A DNA stretch of 64,000 nt from Flavobacteriaceae bacterium (GTDB lineage Bacteria > Bacteroidota > Bacteroidia > Flavobacteriales > Flavobacteriaceae), in contig JANSXN010000002.1 in NCBI GenBank assembly GCA_024742935.1, positions 30,112 to 94,111 of the forward strand, read 5' to 3'. The notes under the pieces are model-generated. The model was not told the origin of the DNA and searched no databases. It saw only the letters and a list, made by a program, of their open reading frames with translations. The position numbers and the translations under genes were made by a program. How positions within the stretch are numbered: position 1 is the stretch's first letter; every line of letters begins with the position of its first letter. Shown in pieces: positions 15,968-25,465 of this stretch.

Positions 15968-16936
15968 TTATGCGTTATTGGCTTTAAATTCCTTTAATTT
16001 TTCAATGAGTTTTGGCACTACTTCAAAAGCATCTCCAACTATCCCATAATCAGCTGCTTTAAAGAAAGGAGCTTCGGGATCGTTATTAATGACTACTTTC
16101 ACTTTTGAAGAGTTGATACCGGCAAGATGTTGAATGGCGCCTGAAATTCCAACTGCGATATATAAATTTGTAGCAACGGGTTTTCCGGTTTGCCCCACGT
16201 GTTCGCTGTGCGGTCTCCATCCCATGTCACTTACGGGTTTTGAACAGGCTGTTGCTGCCCCTAAAACTTCGGCTAGGTCTTCAATCAAATGCCAATTTTC
16301 AGGCCCTTTGAGTCCGCGACCTCCGGAGACAACTACTTCTGCATCTGCAATAGTAGCTTTACCGGTCACTTTATCGACAGAATCTACTTTTACGGAGAAA
16401 TCGGCTTCGTTTAATGAGGGTGAAAAAGCTTCAGTTGCTGCTGTTGTAGGGTTTTCTTTTAAGCCGTACGCATTTTTTGAAAGTCCGATAAGCTTGGTGT
16501 CTGATTTTAATTCAGTTTTCGCGAAGGCTTTATTGGTAAATGCATTTGATTTAACCACAAAAGGGGAAGTGCCCTCAGGTAAAGCAACCACATTGGGTGC
16601 ATAAGAGGCATTTAACTGAACCGCAAGCAGGGGTGCCAAAAATTTAGCGTTTGCGCTTGAGCTGATAATCACCACTTTTGCGTTTTCATTTTGCGCCGCC
16701 TGAGCGATCGCATCAGCATATGCCTTAGCGTTGAATTGCTCGAGTTTGCTGTCTGAAACCTGAAGCACTTTTGAGGCACCATGTGTTCCCAATTCTGTTG
16801 CATCACCACCATTGATGGAGATTGCAGTTAGTGTGGTACCCAGCATGTCTGCAACACCTTTTGCATAAGAAGTGGCTTCCAATGCTATTTTTTTAAATTT
16901 TCCTTGATCTGATTCTGTATAGACTAAAACTGACAT
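15968..16936 (-). CDS. etfA: Electron transfer flavoprotein, alpha subunit
   Basis: 322 residues. With EtfB it forms a soluble FAD/AMP heterodimer that takes electrons from acyl-CoA and other dehydrogenases to the quinone pool. Seen: N-terminal VLVYTESDQGKFKKIALEA, and the C-terminal FAD domain with SGGRGLKGPENWHLIEDLA, RPHSEHVGQTGKPV, YIAVGISGAIQHLAGI and VVINNDPEAPFFKAADYGIVGD. Lies 54 bases after etfB. The canonical rather than electron-bifurcating form is likely, since no acyl-CoA dehydrogenase partner lies adjacent and the subunits are of normal length. Confidence 0.95.
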   Translation of the reverse strand: MSVLVYTESDQGKFKKIALEATSYAKGVADMLGTTLTAISINGGDATELGTHGASKVLQVSDSKLEQFNAKAYADAIAQAAQNENAKVVIISSSANAKFLAPLLAVQLNASYAPNVVALPEGTSPFVVKSNAFTNKAFAKTELKSDTKLIGLSKNAYGLKENPTTAATEAFSPSLNEADFSVKVDSVDKVTGKATIADAEVVVSGGRGLKGPENWHLIEDLAEVLGAATACSKPVSDMGWRPHSEHVGQTGKPVATNLYIAVGISGAIQHLAGINSSKVKVVINNDPEAPFFKAADYGIVGDAFEVVPKLIEKLKEFKANNA

Positions 16937-16990
16937 TTGTTATTAGTTATTCGTTAATAGTAAATTGTTTTTGGTAAATGGTTTTTTAAA

Positions 16991-17737
16991 TTAGATGACT
17001 TTTGCTTCGTTGTGAAGTAAGTTTACTAATTCTTCCACGTTTTCTGCATCTACCATTTTAACGGCACCTTTTGGGGCCGGCTTTTCATATGTTGTCACTT
17101 GAGTAGCATTTTCTGCAGAAGCAGCTTCAACCACTTTTAATGGTTTTTGGCGGGCCTGCATAATCCCTCTCATATTTGGAATGCGCAGGTCGCTTTCTTC
17201 CACGAGTCCTTTTTGGCCGCCAATCACGAGCGGAAGGGTGGTGCTTAAGGTTTCTTTTCCTCCATCGATTTCCCTAATGGCTTTTGCATTGTTACCGTCA
17301 ACTTCAAGGCTGATACAGGTATTCACAAAGTTTGCGCCTGTGATAGATGCGAGCATACCGGGAACCATACCGCCGTTATAGTCGATGGATTCTCTTCCGG
17401 CAATGACAAGGTCATAATTGCCTTCCTGCATGACGGCAGCCAGTTGTTTAGCAACAAAAAAACCGTCTGTGGGATTTGAGTTTACTCTTATAGCTTCATC
17501 AGCACCAATGGCAAGCGCTTTTCTAAGAGTGGGTTCCGTTTCGGGCCCACCCACATTTACAACGTGAACTGTAGCGCCTTGCTTTTCTTTAAACCACATA
17601 GCTCGGGTCAATCCAAATTCATCATTTGGGTTAATCACAAATTGCACTCCGTTTGTGTCAAATTGAGTATCATTATTTGTGAAATTGATTTTTGAAGTTG
17701 TGTCAGGTACGTGACTGATACAGACTAATATTTTCAT
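16991..17737 (-). CDS. etfB: Electron transfer flavoprotein, beta subunit
   Basis: 248 residues, normal length. Beta subunit of the ETF heterodimer; binds AMP and carries the partner-recognition loop. Seen: MKILVCISHVPDTTSKI, INPNDEFGLTRAMWFKE, AIGADEAIRV, VIAGRESIDYNGGMVPGMLA, the strand VDGNNAKAIREIDGG and the recognition-loop region SDLRIPNMRGIMQARQKPL. First gene of the long minus-strand run. Upstream it has a 12-base inverted repeat in the likely leader and a sigma-54-like element (17872-17887). Confidence 0.95.
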   Translation of the reverse strand: MKILVCISHVPDTTSKINFTNNDTQFDTNGVQFVINPNDEFGLTRAMWFKEKQGATVHVVNVGGPETEPTLRKALAIGADEAIRVNSNPTDGFFVAKQLAAVMQEGNYDLVIAGRESIDYNGGMVPGMLASITGANFVNTCISLEVDGNNAKAIREIDGGKETLSTTLPLVIGGQKGLVEESDLRIPNMRGIMQARQKPLKVVEAASAENATQVTTYEKPAPKGAVKMVDAENVEELVNLLHNEAKVI

Positions 17738-17768
17738 ATGTTTTTAATATTTTTTTTAAATAGCTCAT

Positions 17769-17827
17769 ATGAAACATCCAAGAAAATTCTAACGTTTGCG
17801 AGTTAAATTTTGTCGTGGATGTTTCAT
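17769..17827 (-). promoter_or_regulatory. Long inverted repeat upstream of etfB
   Basis: ATGAAACATCCA (17769-17780) and TGGATGTTTCAT (17816-17827) are perfect 12-base arms around a 35-base spacer that itself contains pairing AAAATT/AATTTT segments. It lies 32-90 bases before the etfB start; it could be a leader hairpin or a two-site operator. Confidence 0.55.
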
Positions 17828-17871
17828 TTTTTAACTATATAAATAGGATTTCTAAATATTCACTGACAGAC

Positions 17872-17887
17872 GTCAGATTTTATGCCA
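17872..17887 (-). promoter_or_regulatory. Sigma-54-like element upstream of etfB
   Basis: Minus strand TGGCATAAAATCTGAC; differs at 3 of 16 positions from the element before groES. The -24 box is good but the -12 box ends in GA instead of GC, so promoter function is doubtful. Confidence 0.3.
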
Positions 17888-17983
17888 CGAAGGTACTAAT
17901 CTATTTTCAATTTTATACTATGCACGCATAATAAAATTCAGTTAAAAGTTGCATTTTTATCGCACATAAAGTGGAAATAATAG

Positions 17984-17991
17984 TATTTTTG
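17984..17991 (+). promoter_or_regulatory. Promoter -7 element for pdhB
   Basis: TATTTTTG matches TAnnTTTG and lies 53 bases before the pdhB start. No TTG at the expected 17-23-base distance, so this is a partial match. Confidence 0.5.
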
Positions 17992-18044
17992 CCTACCTGA
18001 AAATTAATTTTTAGAAGAACCAAGATTTTAAATATCCAGAATTT

Positions 18045-19022
18045 ATGAAGACAATACAATTTAGAGAAGCCATAGCCGAAGCGATGAGTGAAGAAATGCG
18101 TCGTGATGAAACTATTTATTTGATGGGTGAGGAAGTTGCAGAATACAATGGAGCTTACAAAGCCTCAAAAGGGATGCTGGACGAGTTTGGCGATAAACGA
18201 GTCATCGACACCCCCATTTCTGAGCTTGGTTTTTCTGGTATTGCGATTGGCTCTGCAATGAACGGAAACCGACCCATAGTTGAGTTTATGACGTTTAACT
18301 TTTCACTGGTGGGCATTGATCAAATTATCAACAATGCTGCAAAAATGCGTCAAATGAGTGGCGGTCAGTTTGATATTCCTATTGTTTTTAGAGGGCCAAC
18401 AGCTTCTGCCGGTCAATTGGCAGCGACACATTCACAAGCCTTTGAGAGCTGGTATGCAAACTGTCCCGGATTGAAAGTGATTGTTCCTTCAAATCCTAAA
18501 GATGCAAAAGGACTTTTAAAATCGGCCATTAGAGATAACGATCCTGTTATTTTCATGGAAAGTGAACAAATGTATGGAGACAAAGGAGAAGTGCCTGAAG
18601 GTGAATATGTAATTCCTATTGGTGTTGCAGAAATCAAAAGAGCGGGTAATGATGTGACCATCGTTTCTTTTGGAAAAATCATTAAAGAGGCCTACAAAGC
18701 TGCAGAAGAGCTTGAAAAAGAAAACATAAGTTGTGAGATTATCGACTTGCGCACCATACGACCAATGGATCATAAAACAATTATCGATTCGGTTAAGAAA
18801 ACAAACAGGTTAGTTATTCTTGAAGAGGCCTGGCCCTTTGGGAATATTGCAACAGAGATTACTTATCAAGTGCAAGAGCAGGCATTTGATTATCTGGATG
18901 CACCCATCATAAAAATAAATACAGCAGATACCCCGGCACCCTACTCACCAAATCTTTTAAAAGAATGGTTGCCCAATAGCGATGATGTTATTAAAGCTGT
19001 TAAAAAGGTGTTATATAAATAA
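18045..19022 (+). CDS. pdhB: Pyruvate dehydrogenase E1 component, beta subunit
   Basis: 325 residues, the standard length for a separate E1-beta. With E1-alpha and thiamine diphosphate it decarboxylates pyruvate (or a related 2-oxoacid) and passes the acyl group to E2. Seen: MKTIQFREAIAEAMSEEM, GEEVAEYNGAYKASKGM with the ThDP-activating glutamate, RVIDTPISELGFSGIAIGSAM, HSQAFESWYANCPGLKVI, LRTIRPMD and ILEEAWPFGNIATEI. No alpha subunit or E2 gene is adjacent, as in many Bacteroidota where these genes are scattered. Pyruvate is the likely substrate by family resemblance; a branched-chain role is less likely. Confidence 0.9.
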   Translation: MKTIQFREAIAEAMSEEMRRDETIYLMGEEVAEYNGAYKASKGMLDEFGDKRVIDTPISELGFSGIAIGSAMNGNRPIVEFMTFNFSLVGIDQIINNAAKMRQMSGGQFDIPIVFRGPTASAGQLAATHSQAFESWYANCPGLKVIVPSNPKDAKGLLKSAIRDNDPVIFMESEQMYGDKGEVPEGEYVIPIGVAEIKRAGNDVTIVSFGKIIKEAYKAAEELEKENISCEIIDLRTIRPMDHKTIIDSVKKTNRLVILEEAWPFGNIATEITYQVQEQAFDYLDAPIIKINTADTPAPYSPNLLKEWLPNSDDVIKAVKKVLYK

Positions 19023-19044
19023 CAAATCTTGCAATATTTCACTT

Positions 19045-19078
19045 AACTTCGTCACTTTTGTTGGCGAAGTTTTTATTT
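19045..19078 (+). terminator. Terminator of pdhB
   Basis: AACTTCG (19045-19051), 13-base loop, CGAAGTT (19065-19071), then a T-rich run. It lies 22 bases past the pdhB stop. Confidence 0.8.
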
Positions 19079-19143
19079 TAAAAGCCTCAGCAATTTTGCC
19101 AGAAAGTCAATTGTCATTAAAAGAGCTAAACTTTTTAAGCTAA

Positions 19144-21624
19144 ATGAAATTAAAGTTAACCTACATAATTTTCTTATTAGTTATTTTTAATTCTTTTTCT
19201 CAAACCAAAGTGGGAGGGAGGGTATTTGATACTTTTGAGGTAGCTGTACCCTTTGCCAATGTCTTATTTAAAAACTCAAACAAAGGAACCATTACCGATG
19301 AAAATGGAAGGTTTTATCTAGAGTCTGATGAAAACTATGATACTCTTGTCATATCTTTTGTGGGATACCAAACCAAAGAAATCACCCTCGATAAAAGAAC
19401 AACTTATGAAATGCGTATTGAACTCGAAGAGGAATCATCAGAGCTCAATGAAATTGTCTTACTAAGTGGAAAACTTTCTAAAAAAAACAATCCGGCGATA
19501 GATATTCTCCGAAAAATCTGGGAGAACAGAAGAGAAAACGGCGTCAAAAAGTTCAAACAGTACAGCTACGACAAATATGAAAAGCTGGAATTTGATTTAA
19601 ACACAATTGACAGTGCCTTGATTAATAGCAGATTGTTCAAAGGAATGGAGTTTGTTTTTGATTATTCAGACACTTCCAAAGTCACCGGAAAAACCTATCT
19701 GCCCATTTTTATTAATGAAGCCATCTATAAAGTCTATGGTGACAATCTAATGAATTTGGAAAAAGAGATACTCGAGGGAAATAAAAATTCGGGTTTTAGT
19801 AACAACCAAGCGATGATTGAATTTGTAAAGGAGTTGTATGCAGACTATGACATCTATGACAATTACCTCAAATTTTTTGACAAAGCCTTTACAAGTCCGC
19901 TTTCAAAAACAGGAATTGATGTGTATAACTACTCGCTTCTCGACAGTGCTTATCGCGACAACAAATGGTGTTACAACATTGTTTTTTATCCAAGGCGAAA
20001 GGGTGAACTCACGTTTAGAGGAGATTTTTGGGTGAATGATACCACCTGGGCAATCAAGGAAATCAATATGCATCTCAACAAAAGTGCTAATATAAACTGG
20101 GTAAAAGAAGTTTATATTGAGCAGGAATTTGATGTATTGAATGATTCTATATTTCTGTTAAAACGAGACCATTTCATGTCAGATTTTAGCTTTTCTAAAA
20201 AAGAGGAAGCAAGAGGCGTTTATGGTAAACGCACCACTCTTTACGAAAACCATGTTTTTGATCAGGAAAAAGATCGTAATTTTTACAGAAAACAAGTTGA
20301 CCCTTATCAATGGGAAATTTATAACAGGCCTGACAATTTTTGGGAAGAAAACAGAATGGAAAAGCTCAATAAAGACGAGCGGCAAATCTATGAGATGCTC
20401 GACACTTTACAGACCGTAAGGCGTTTTCAGCGATTGTACAGTCTGGGAACCGTTTTAGCTTCCGGGTATTATGAGTTGCCAAATTTTGATCTGGGACCCG
20501 TTTTTTCCATATTTGGATTTAATGAATCTGAAGGTATGCGAATCAGAGCCGGGGGTCGCACTTATTTTAGTCAGAATGACCTGTGGCGACTGGAAGGTTT
20601 TTTAGCGTATGGTTTTAAAGACGATAAATTCAAATATGGCATTTCCGGGAAGTGGTTGCTGGATAGAAATTCTCGATTGATTGTTTTTGGTGGAAACCGA
20701 AGAGATGTTGAACAAACCGGTGCCAGTTTAACCACTTCAAATGATGTATTGGGCCGCAATCTGGCATCATCATCTCTTATAACCGTTGGTTCAAATGACC
20801 GTTTGACTAATATCAATTTAAGCACCTTTGGTCTTCAACTTGAACCCATAAAAAACCTAACGTTTAGATCAACATTATCATACAGAACCTTAAAATCTGC
20901 CACAGACACCTTTAGTATTGATTATTTTGATGATGAAGGGAATATACAGTCTAAAGTCAGCCAAACTGAAATTGAAATGGCATTGGGTTATACCCCGGGG
21001 ATTCGCACATCCGGATTTGGAGTGGAGCGCACTGTTATCAATGAAGGAAAATTTCCTCAATTTTATTTTGGGTATACCCAAGGTTTAAAAGACATATTTG
21101 AAAGTGATTTTGAATACCAAAAAGCCCAATTGCTCTATACACAACCATGGAACCTGGGAGGAATTGGCAGGTTATACAGCACCATTGAAGCAGGTAAGAT
21201 TTTTGGTGAAGTTCCTCTTTCATTATTAAGCCCAGTGCCCGGAAATCAAACACTTTTTAGTATTTACAATACCTTTACATTGCTCGATTATTATGAGTTT
21301 GTGAGTGATACATACACTTCTCTGCACTTGGAACACAATTTAGGCGGAAGGCTTTTTTCAAGAATTGGCTTTTTGAGAAATTTGAACCTTCGTGAAATTA
21401 TTGGCTTTAGAGCAATTTATGGTGAAATATCAGAAGAAAATATTGCCATTAACGCTTCAAACATCATTTATCAAGCTCCAGAAGATATCTACTATGAGTA
21501 CAGTTTTGGAGTAGGAAATATTTTTAAAATATTCAGAATTGATTTTAACTTCAGGGGGAATTATTTTGAAAATGAGGGTGCCAGATCTTTTGGAGTTACC
21601 GGCTCATTTGGGTTTCAGTTTTAG
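19144..21624 (+). CDS. DUF5686 outer-membrane protein with carboxypeptidase-regulatory-like domain
   Basis: 826 residues. Signal peptide (MKLKLTYIIFLLVIFNSFSQ), then a carboxypeptidase regulatory-like beta-sandwich at about 22-105 (GGRVFDTFEVAVPFANVLFK, GTITDENGRFYL, FVGYQTKEI), then a long beta-rich region typical of DUF5686 ending in alternating aromatic strands and a terminal phenylalanine (GVTGSFGFQF), the signature of an outer-membrane beta-barrel. Proteins of this kind are widespread in Bacteroidota, resemble TonB-dependent receptor relatives without a plug domain, and have no established function. It stands alone with the pdhB terminator in front. Confidence 0.82.
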   Translation: MKLKLTYIIFLLVIFNSFSQTKVGGRVFDTFEVAVPFANVLFKNSNKGTITDENGRFYLESDENYDTLVISFVGYQTKEITLDKRTTYEMRIELEEESSELNEIVLLSGKLSKKNNPAIDILRKIWENRRENGVKKFKQYSYDKYEKLEFDLNTIDSALINSRLFKGMEFVFDYSDTSKVTGKTYLPIFINEAIYKVYGDNLMNLEKEILEGNKNSGFSNNQAMIEFVKELYADYDIYDNYLKFFDKAFTSPLSKTGIDVYNYSLLDSAYRDNKWCYNIVFYPRRKGELTFRGDFWVNDTTWAIKEINMHLNKSANINWVKEVYIEQEFDVLNDSIFLLKRDHFMSDFSFSKKEEARGVYGKRTTLYENHVFDQEKDRNFYRKQVDPYQWEIYNRPDNFWEENRMEKLNKDERQIYEMLDTLQTVRRFQRLYSLGTVLASGYYELPNFDLGPVFSIFGFNESEGMRIRAGGRTYFSQNDLWRLEGFLAYGFKDDKFKYGISGKWLLDRNSRLIVFGGNRRDVEQTGASLTTSNDVLGRNLASSSLITVGSNDRLTNINLSTFGLQLEPIKNLTFRSTLSYRTLKSATDTFSIDYFDDEGNIQSKVSQTEIEMALGYTPGIRTSGFGVERTVINEGKFPQFYFGYTQGLKDIFESDFEYQKAQLLYTQPWNLGGIGRLYSTIEAGKIFGEVPLSLLSPVPGNQTLFSIYNTFTLLDYYEFVSDTYTSLHLEHNLGGRLFSRIGFLRNLNLREIIGFRAIYGEISEENIAINASNIIYQAPEDIYYEYSFGVGNIFKIFRIDFNFRGNYFENEGARSFGVTGSFGFQF

Positions 21625-21659
21625 ACATAAAACAGGTTAAAATTCTTCATCAATATTCC

Positions 21660-21691
21660 TTGTTTTATACTTCTTTTTAGTTGTATTTTTG
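21660..21691 (+). promoter_or_regulatory. Bacteroidota-type promoter for ppa
   Basis: TTG (21660-21662), 21-base spacer, TATTTTTG (21684-21691). Transcription would begin near 21698, leaving a leader of about 10-17 bases. Confidence 0.8.
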
Positions 21692-21714
21692 CAGCCCGTT
21701 AAAAGAGCATGATT

Positions 21715-22248
21715 ATGAGCGCAGCAAAACTGAAAAAATTTGATGTTTTAGTCGAGATTCCAAAAGGAAGCAGAAACAAGTATGAGTTTGATTTTGAATT
21801 AAAAAAAATCAGGTATGACCGTATGTTGTTCTCCTCGATGATGTATCCTGCAGATTATGGCTTTATTCCTGAAACTTTTGCGCTTGATGGCGACCCGCTC
21901 GATGTTTTGGTACTGGTTACAGAACCCACTTTTCCCGGGTGTCTTATTGAGGTAAAGCCCATTGGGGTATTTCATATGGCAGATGAAAAGGGGCCTGATG
22001 AAAAGATTATTTGTGTGCCTATCAGTGACCCAAATGGTGACAAAATCAATGATATTTCAGATATTAATCCGCATTTAATTAAAGAAATTGAACACTTCTT
22101 TCAGGTGTACAAAGATTTAGAGCATAAAAAAGTAGATGTTGAAGGATGGGGGAATGTAGAGGAAGCTTTGGATATTATTGACAAATGTACAGACCGGTTT
22201 AGCAGTTTGGAAGCCAGTAAGAAAGAATTTTACAATATCTATAATTAG
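21715..22248 (+). CDS. ppa: Soluble inorganic pyrophosphatase (family I)
   Basis: 177 residues from the ATG at 21715 (MSAAKLKKFDVLVEIPKGS matches the family start); the ATG at 21709 would add two residues. It hydrolyses pyrophosphate to phosphate in the cytoplasm, pulling biosynthetic reactions forward. Seen: EIPKGSRNKYEFD, the metal-binding DPLDVLVL aspartates in ALDGDPLDVLV, and the downstream acidic residues in MADEKGPDEKIICVP. The gene has its own promoter and terminator and is followed directly by the membrane pyrophosphatase gene in the same direction. Confidence 0.95.
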   Translation: MSAAKLKKFDVLVEIPKGSRNKYEFDFELKKIRYDRMLFSSMMYPADYGFIPETFALDGDPLDVLVLVTEPTFPGCLIEVKPIGVFHMADEKGPDEKIICVPISDPNGDKINDISDINPHLIKEIEHFFQVYKDLEHKKVDVEGWGNVEEALDIIDKCTDRFSSLEASKKEFYNIYN

Positions 22249-22292
22249 TGATTTATTAAAGTAAGTTTTTAAGTTAAGTTTATGGTTAAGTG

Positions 22293-22326
22293 AAAAAGCA
22301 ATACTATTATAGTGTTGCTTTTTTTT
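22293..22326 (+). terminator. Terminator of ppa
   Basis: AAAAAGCAATACT - ATTAT - AGTGTTGCTTTTT with one wobble pair, followed by more T. It separates ppa from hppA. Confidence 0.8.
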
Positions 22327-22343
22327 GTTCTATTGTAATTTCT

Positions 22344-22351
22344 TACTTTTG
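22344..22351 (+). promoter_or_regulatory. Promoter -7 element for hppA
   Basis: TACTTTTG, an exact TAnnTTTG match 32 bases before the start. A TTG at 22325-22327 is 16 bases away, one short of the usual range. Confidence 0.6.
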
Positions 22352-22383
22352 CGCAGCTTAAACTAAAAATCAAATTATACTAT

Positions 22384-24756
22384 ATGGAATCCAATGTTAT
22401 TTATTTGCCGATAGCACTTTCAGTTCTTGGGCTATTATTTATGCTTTACAAGATGAACTGGGTAAAGAAACAGTCGCCCGGTAGTGACCGCATGCAGTTT
22501 ATTTCAAAAAGTGTAAAAGAGGGCGCCCTCGCCTTTTTGCATGCAGAGTATCGCTTACTTGCCATTTTTGTTGTGATTGCTTCTATCGCGTTGTTTTATA
22601 TCTCCACTTTGGTTGAATTAACAAGTTGGATGATTGTCCCCGCATTTATAGTTGGTGCTTTTTTCTCAGCACTTGCCGGAAACATTGGGATGCGTATTGC
22701 TACTGATGCCAATACCCGAACTGCAGAAGCTGCCAAAACCAGTTTGCCACAAGCATTAAAGGTTTCTTTTGGTGGTGGTACCGTAATGGGTCTGGGTGTT
22801 GCAGGTCTTGCTGTTTTGGGAATGAGCTTACTTTTCTTGTTCTTCCTTGGCCAGTTTATGGGCTTAGCTGAGTATGATTTTTATACAAAAATGACGATGG
22901 TTCTTGAGGCCCTAGCCGGTTTTTCATTGGGTGCAGAATCCATTGCTTTATTTGCACGTGTGGGAGGTGGTATCTACACCAAAGCAGCCGATGTGGGTGC
23001 AGACCTTGTGGGCAAAGTAGAAGCCGGTATTCCTGAGGACGACCCAAGAAACCCTGCTACCATTGCTGATAACGTGGGTGATAACGTGGGTGACGTTGCC
23101 GGTATGGGAGCTGACCTTTTCGGAAGTTATGTAGCGACTGTTCTTGCCGCAATGGTGCTTGGAAACTATGTGATTAGAGATATGTCTGAAACCATTCAGC
23201 ATACAGATGCCTTTAATAATATGGGACCCATTTTACTTCCATTGGCGATTGCCGGAGTGGGTGTTTTGGCCTCTATATTAGGAACCTTTTTAGTAAAAAT
23301 TAAAAACAATAATGCAAAAGAATCCCAGGTTCAAAAAGCATTGGATATAGGAAACTGGTCTGCAATTATACTTACATTGATTGCCAGTTTCTTCTTAATT
23401 GACTGGATGTTGCCAGAGACGATGCAAATGCGATTTTTTGGCGAAGATGCTGCGAAGATGATTCCATCAATGAATGTTTTCTATGCCGCTTGTATTGGTC
23501 TTGCGGTAGGCGCTTTGATTTCATTTGTAACGGCTTATTACACCAGTTTAGGTAAAAAACCGGTCATGGATATCGTTCAAAACAGTTCAACAGGTGCTGC
23601 AACAAACATCATTGCAGGTCTTGCCGTGGGTATGAAATCTACGTTCTGGTCTGTTTTATTATTTGCTGCTGCTATTTATGGTTCGTATGAACTCGCAGGA
23701 TTTTATGGAGTAGCACTTGCTGCTTCAGCAATGATGGCTACTACCGGAATGCAGCTTGCTATTGATGCTTTTGGACCTATTGCTGATAATGCGGGGGGTA
23801 TTGCTGAAATGAGTGATTTACCAAAAGAAGTAAGAACCCGTACAGATATTTTAGACTCTGTGGGGAACACTACAGCAGCCACCGGAAAAGGATTTGCAAT
23901 TGCATCAGCAGCCTTGACAGCATTAGCTCTTTTTGCAGCTTATGTAACTTTTACAGGAATTGATGGTATCAACATCTTTAAAGCAGATGTTTTGGCTATG
24001 TTATTTGTAGGAGGAATGATACCCGTTATTTTTTCAGCACTTGCTATGGAGTCTGTAGGTAAAGCAGCTATGGAGATGGTACAGGAAGTGCGTCGCCAGT
24101 TTAGGGAAATACCCGGAATTATGGAAGGGACCGCTACCCCGGAATATGCAAAATGTGTGGAAATTTCTACCAACGCAGCTTTAAAACAAATGATTTTACC
24201 CGGATTAATTACGATCATAACACCCATTTTAATAGGATTCTTTTTTGGTGCTGAACCTCTTGGAGGCTATATGGCCGGAGTTTGTGTGAGTGGTGTGATG
24301 TGGGCTATTTTTCAAAACAATGCGGGTGGTGCCTGGGACAATGCTAAAAAATCGTTTGAAGCCGGTGTCATGATTAACGGTGAGATGTCTTATAAAGGTT
24401 CAGACGCGCACAAAGCGGCTGTTACCGGCGATACTGTGGGTGATCCATTTAAAGATACTTCCGGTCCTTCGATGAATATTTTGATTAAATTAACCTGTCT
24501 GGTTGGCTTGGTAATAGCACCCATTTTAGGAAATCACGGTGCTTCTACTGCTGTGGCTGAAAATAATGTGCAGGTTGAAATGACAGTCGAAAACGATATG
24601 GCTACGGCTACTGTTAATTATACCACAATTGAAAATGGTGTGGAACAAACCAATGTTCAAACTTTTAAAGGAACTGAAGCTGAGGTAAAAGCTGCTATTG
24701 CTGCTTTTGAAACAAAAGTTTCAGTCAAAAAAGAAAAGAAGGTGATTCAAAATTAA
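22384..24756 (+). CDS. hppA: Membrane-bound ion-translocating pyrophosphatase
   Basis: 790 residues with about 16 membrane helices. It couples pyrophosphate hydrolysis to pumping of H+ and/or Na+ across the inner membrane. Seen: the substrate loop [29 protein letters not shown], and [16 protein letters not shown]. The motif [10 protein letters not shown] has Ala where potassium-independent enzymes carry Lys, so the protein should be the K+-dependent type; Na+ versus H+ specificity I cannot decide. The C-terminal 65 residues (after [11 protein letters not shown]) form an extra soluble, acidic tail ([20 protein letters not shown]) not needed for the core fold. The soluble enzyme encoded upstream competes for the same substrate. 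Confidence 0.93.
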   Translation: MESNVIYLPIALSVLGLLFMLYKMNWVKKQSPGSDRMQFISKSVKEGALAFLHAEYRLLAIFVVIASIALFYISTLVELTSWMIVPAFIVGAFFSALAGNIGMRIATDANTRTAEAAKTSLPQALKVSFGGGTVMGLGVAGLAVLGMSLLFLFFLGQFMGLAEYDFYTKMTMVLEALAGFSLGAESIALFARVGGGIYTKAADVGADLVGKVEAGIPEDDPRNPATIADNVGDNVGDVAGMGADLFGSYVATVLAAMVLGNYVIRDMSETIQHTDAFNNMGPILLPLAIAGVGVLASILGTFLVKIKNNNAKESQVQKALDIGNWSAIILTLIASFFLIDWMLPETMQMRFFGEDAAKMIPSMNVFYAACIGLAVGALISFVTAYYTSLGKKPVMDIVQNSSTGAATNIIAGLAVGMKSTFWSVLLFAAAIYGSYELAGFYGVALAASAMMATTGMQLAIDAFGPIADNAGGIAEMSDLPKEVRTRTDILDSVGNTTAATGKGFAIASAALTALALFAAYVTFTGIDGINIFKADVLAMLFVGGMIPVIFSALAMESVGKAAMEMVQEVRRQFREIPGIMEGTATPEYAKCVEISTNAALKQMILPGLITIITPILIGFFFGAEPLGGYMAGVCVSGVMWAIFQNNAGGAWDNAKKSFEAGVMINGEMSYKGSDAHKAAVTGDTVGDPFKDTSGPSMNILIKLTCLVGLVIAPILGNHGASTAVAENNVQVEMTVENDMATATVNYTTIENGVEQTNVQTFKGTEAEVKAAIAAFETKVSVKKEKKVIQN

Positions 24757-24792
24757 AGTATAAATCACTTCAGTAACTGTTTTTCTTATTAC

Positions 24793-24827
24793 AAAAAAAA
24801 GCCTCGATTTAAATTGAGGCTTTTTTT
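24793..24827. terminator. Bidirectional terminator between hppA and the nucleoside kinase gene
   Basis: AAAAAAGCCTC / GAGGCTTTTTT with a 10-base loop, A-run before and T-run after, suited to both convergent genes. Confidence 0.9.
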
Positions 24828-24847
24828 ATTTAAGGAATCTTCTAAAA

Positions 24848-25462
24848 TCAAAACAATCCGTGGATTTCTGCGTCAATGCGGTTAATCACATTTCCAAGAT
24901 CTTCCGGATTGTCTACAAAATTGAGGTTGTCAACATCAATGATTAACAGTTTGCCTTTATTGTAATTGTGAACCCAGGCTTCATAACGTTCATTTAAGCG
25001 GCTTAGGTATTCAATGCTTATGCTGTTTTCATATTCACGACCGCGTTTGTGGATTTGAGCAACTAAGTTGGGTATAGAACTGCGCAGGTAGATAATCAAA
25101 TCCGGACTTTCTGTAACTTCTTCCATCAAATCAAAGAGTGACTTGTAGTTTTCAAAATCACGGTTTGTCATTAGGCCCATTGCATGCAAGTTGGGTGCAA
25201 AAATATAAGCATCTTCATAAATGGTTCTGTCCTGAATCACATTTTTACCGCTGTTGCGAATATCAAGTATTTGGCGAAAGCGACTGTTCAAAAAGTATAT
25301 CTGAAGATTGAAGGACCAGCGTTCCATCTGGTTGTAGAAATCATCAAGATAAGGATTGTCGTCCACCTCTTCATAGTGTGCTTGCCATTTGTAATGTTTA
25401 GATAAAAGGCGTGTAAGTGTTGTTTTTCCGGAACCAATGTTTCCTGCGATGGCGACGTGCAT
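24848..25462 (-). CDS. Deoxynucleoside kinase
   Basis: 204 residues, the normal length for the dCK/dGK-like family. It phosphorylates deoxynucleosides with ATP (salvage). Seen: P-loop AIAGNIGSGKTTL near the N-terminus, YEEVDDNPYLDDFY, QDRTIYEDAYIFA (the DR(S/T) catalytic and substrate motif), and the lid arginines in QIHKRGREYE. Which deoxynucleosides it accepts cannot be read off. It lies 3 bases after an exported protein gene (25466-26251), an unexplained pairing. The nucleoside transporter at 13.5 kb would supply its substrates. Confidence 0.92.
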   Translation of the reverse strand: MHVAIAGNIGSGKTTLTRLLSKHYKWQAHYEEVDDNPYLDDFYNQMERWSFNLQIYFLNSRFRQILDIRNSGKNVIQDRTIYEDAYIFAPNLHAMGLMTNRDFENYKSLFDLMEEVTESPDLIIYLRSSIPNLVAQIHKRGREYENSISIEYLSRLNERYEAWVHNYNKGKLLIIDVDNLNFVDNPEDLGNVINRIDAEIHGLF

Positions 25463-25465
25463 GTG

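Larger units (their letters stand above)
17738..18044. other. Divergent promoter region between etfB and pdhB
   Basis: 307 bases without a gene. It contains the 12-base inverted repeat 17769-17827, a CTGAC-AGAC-GTCAG dyad (17863-17876), a sigma-54-like element facing etfB, and a TATTTTTG element facing pdhB. Confidence 0.7.
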
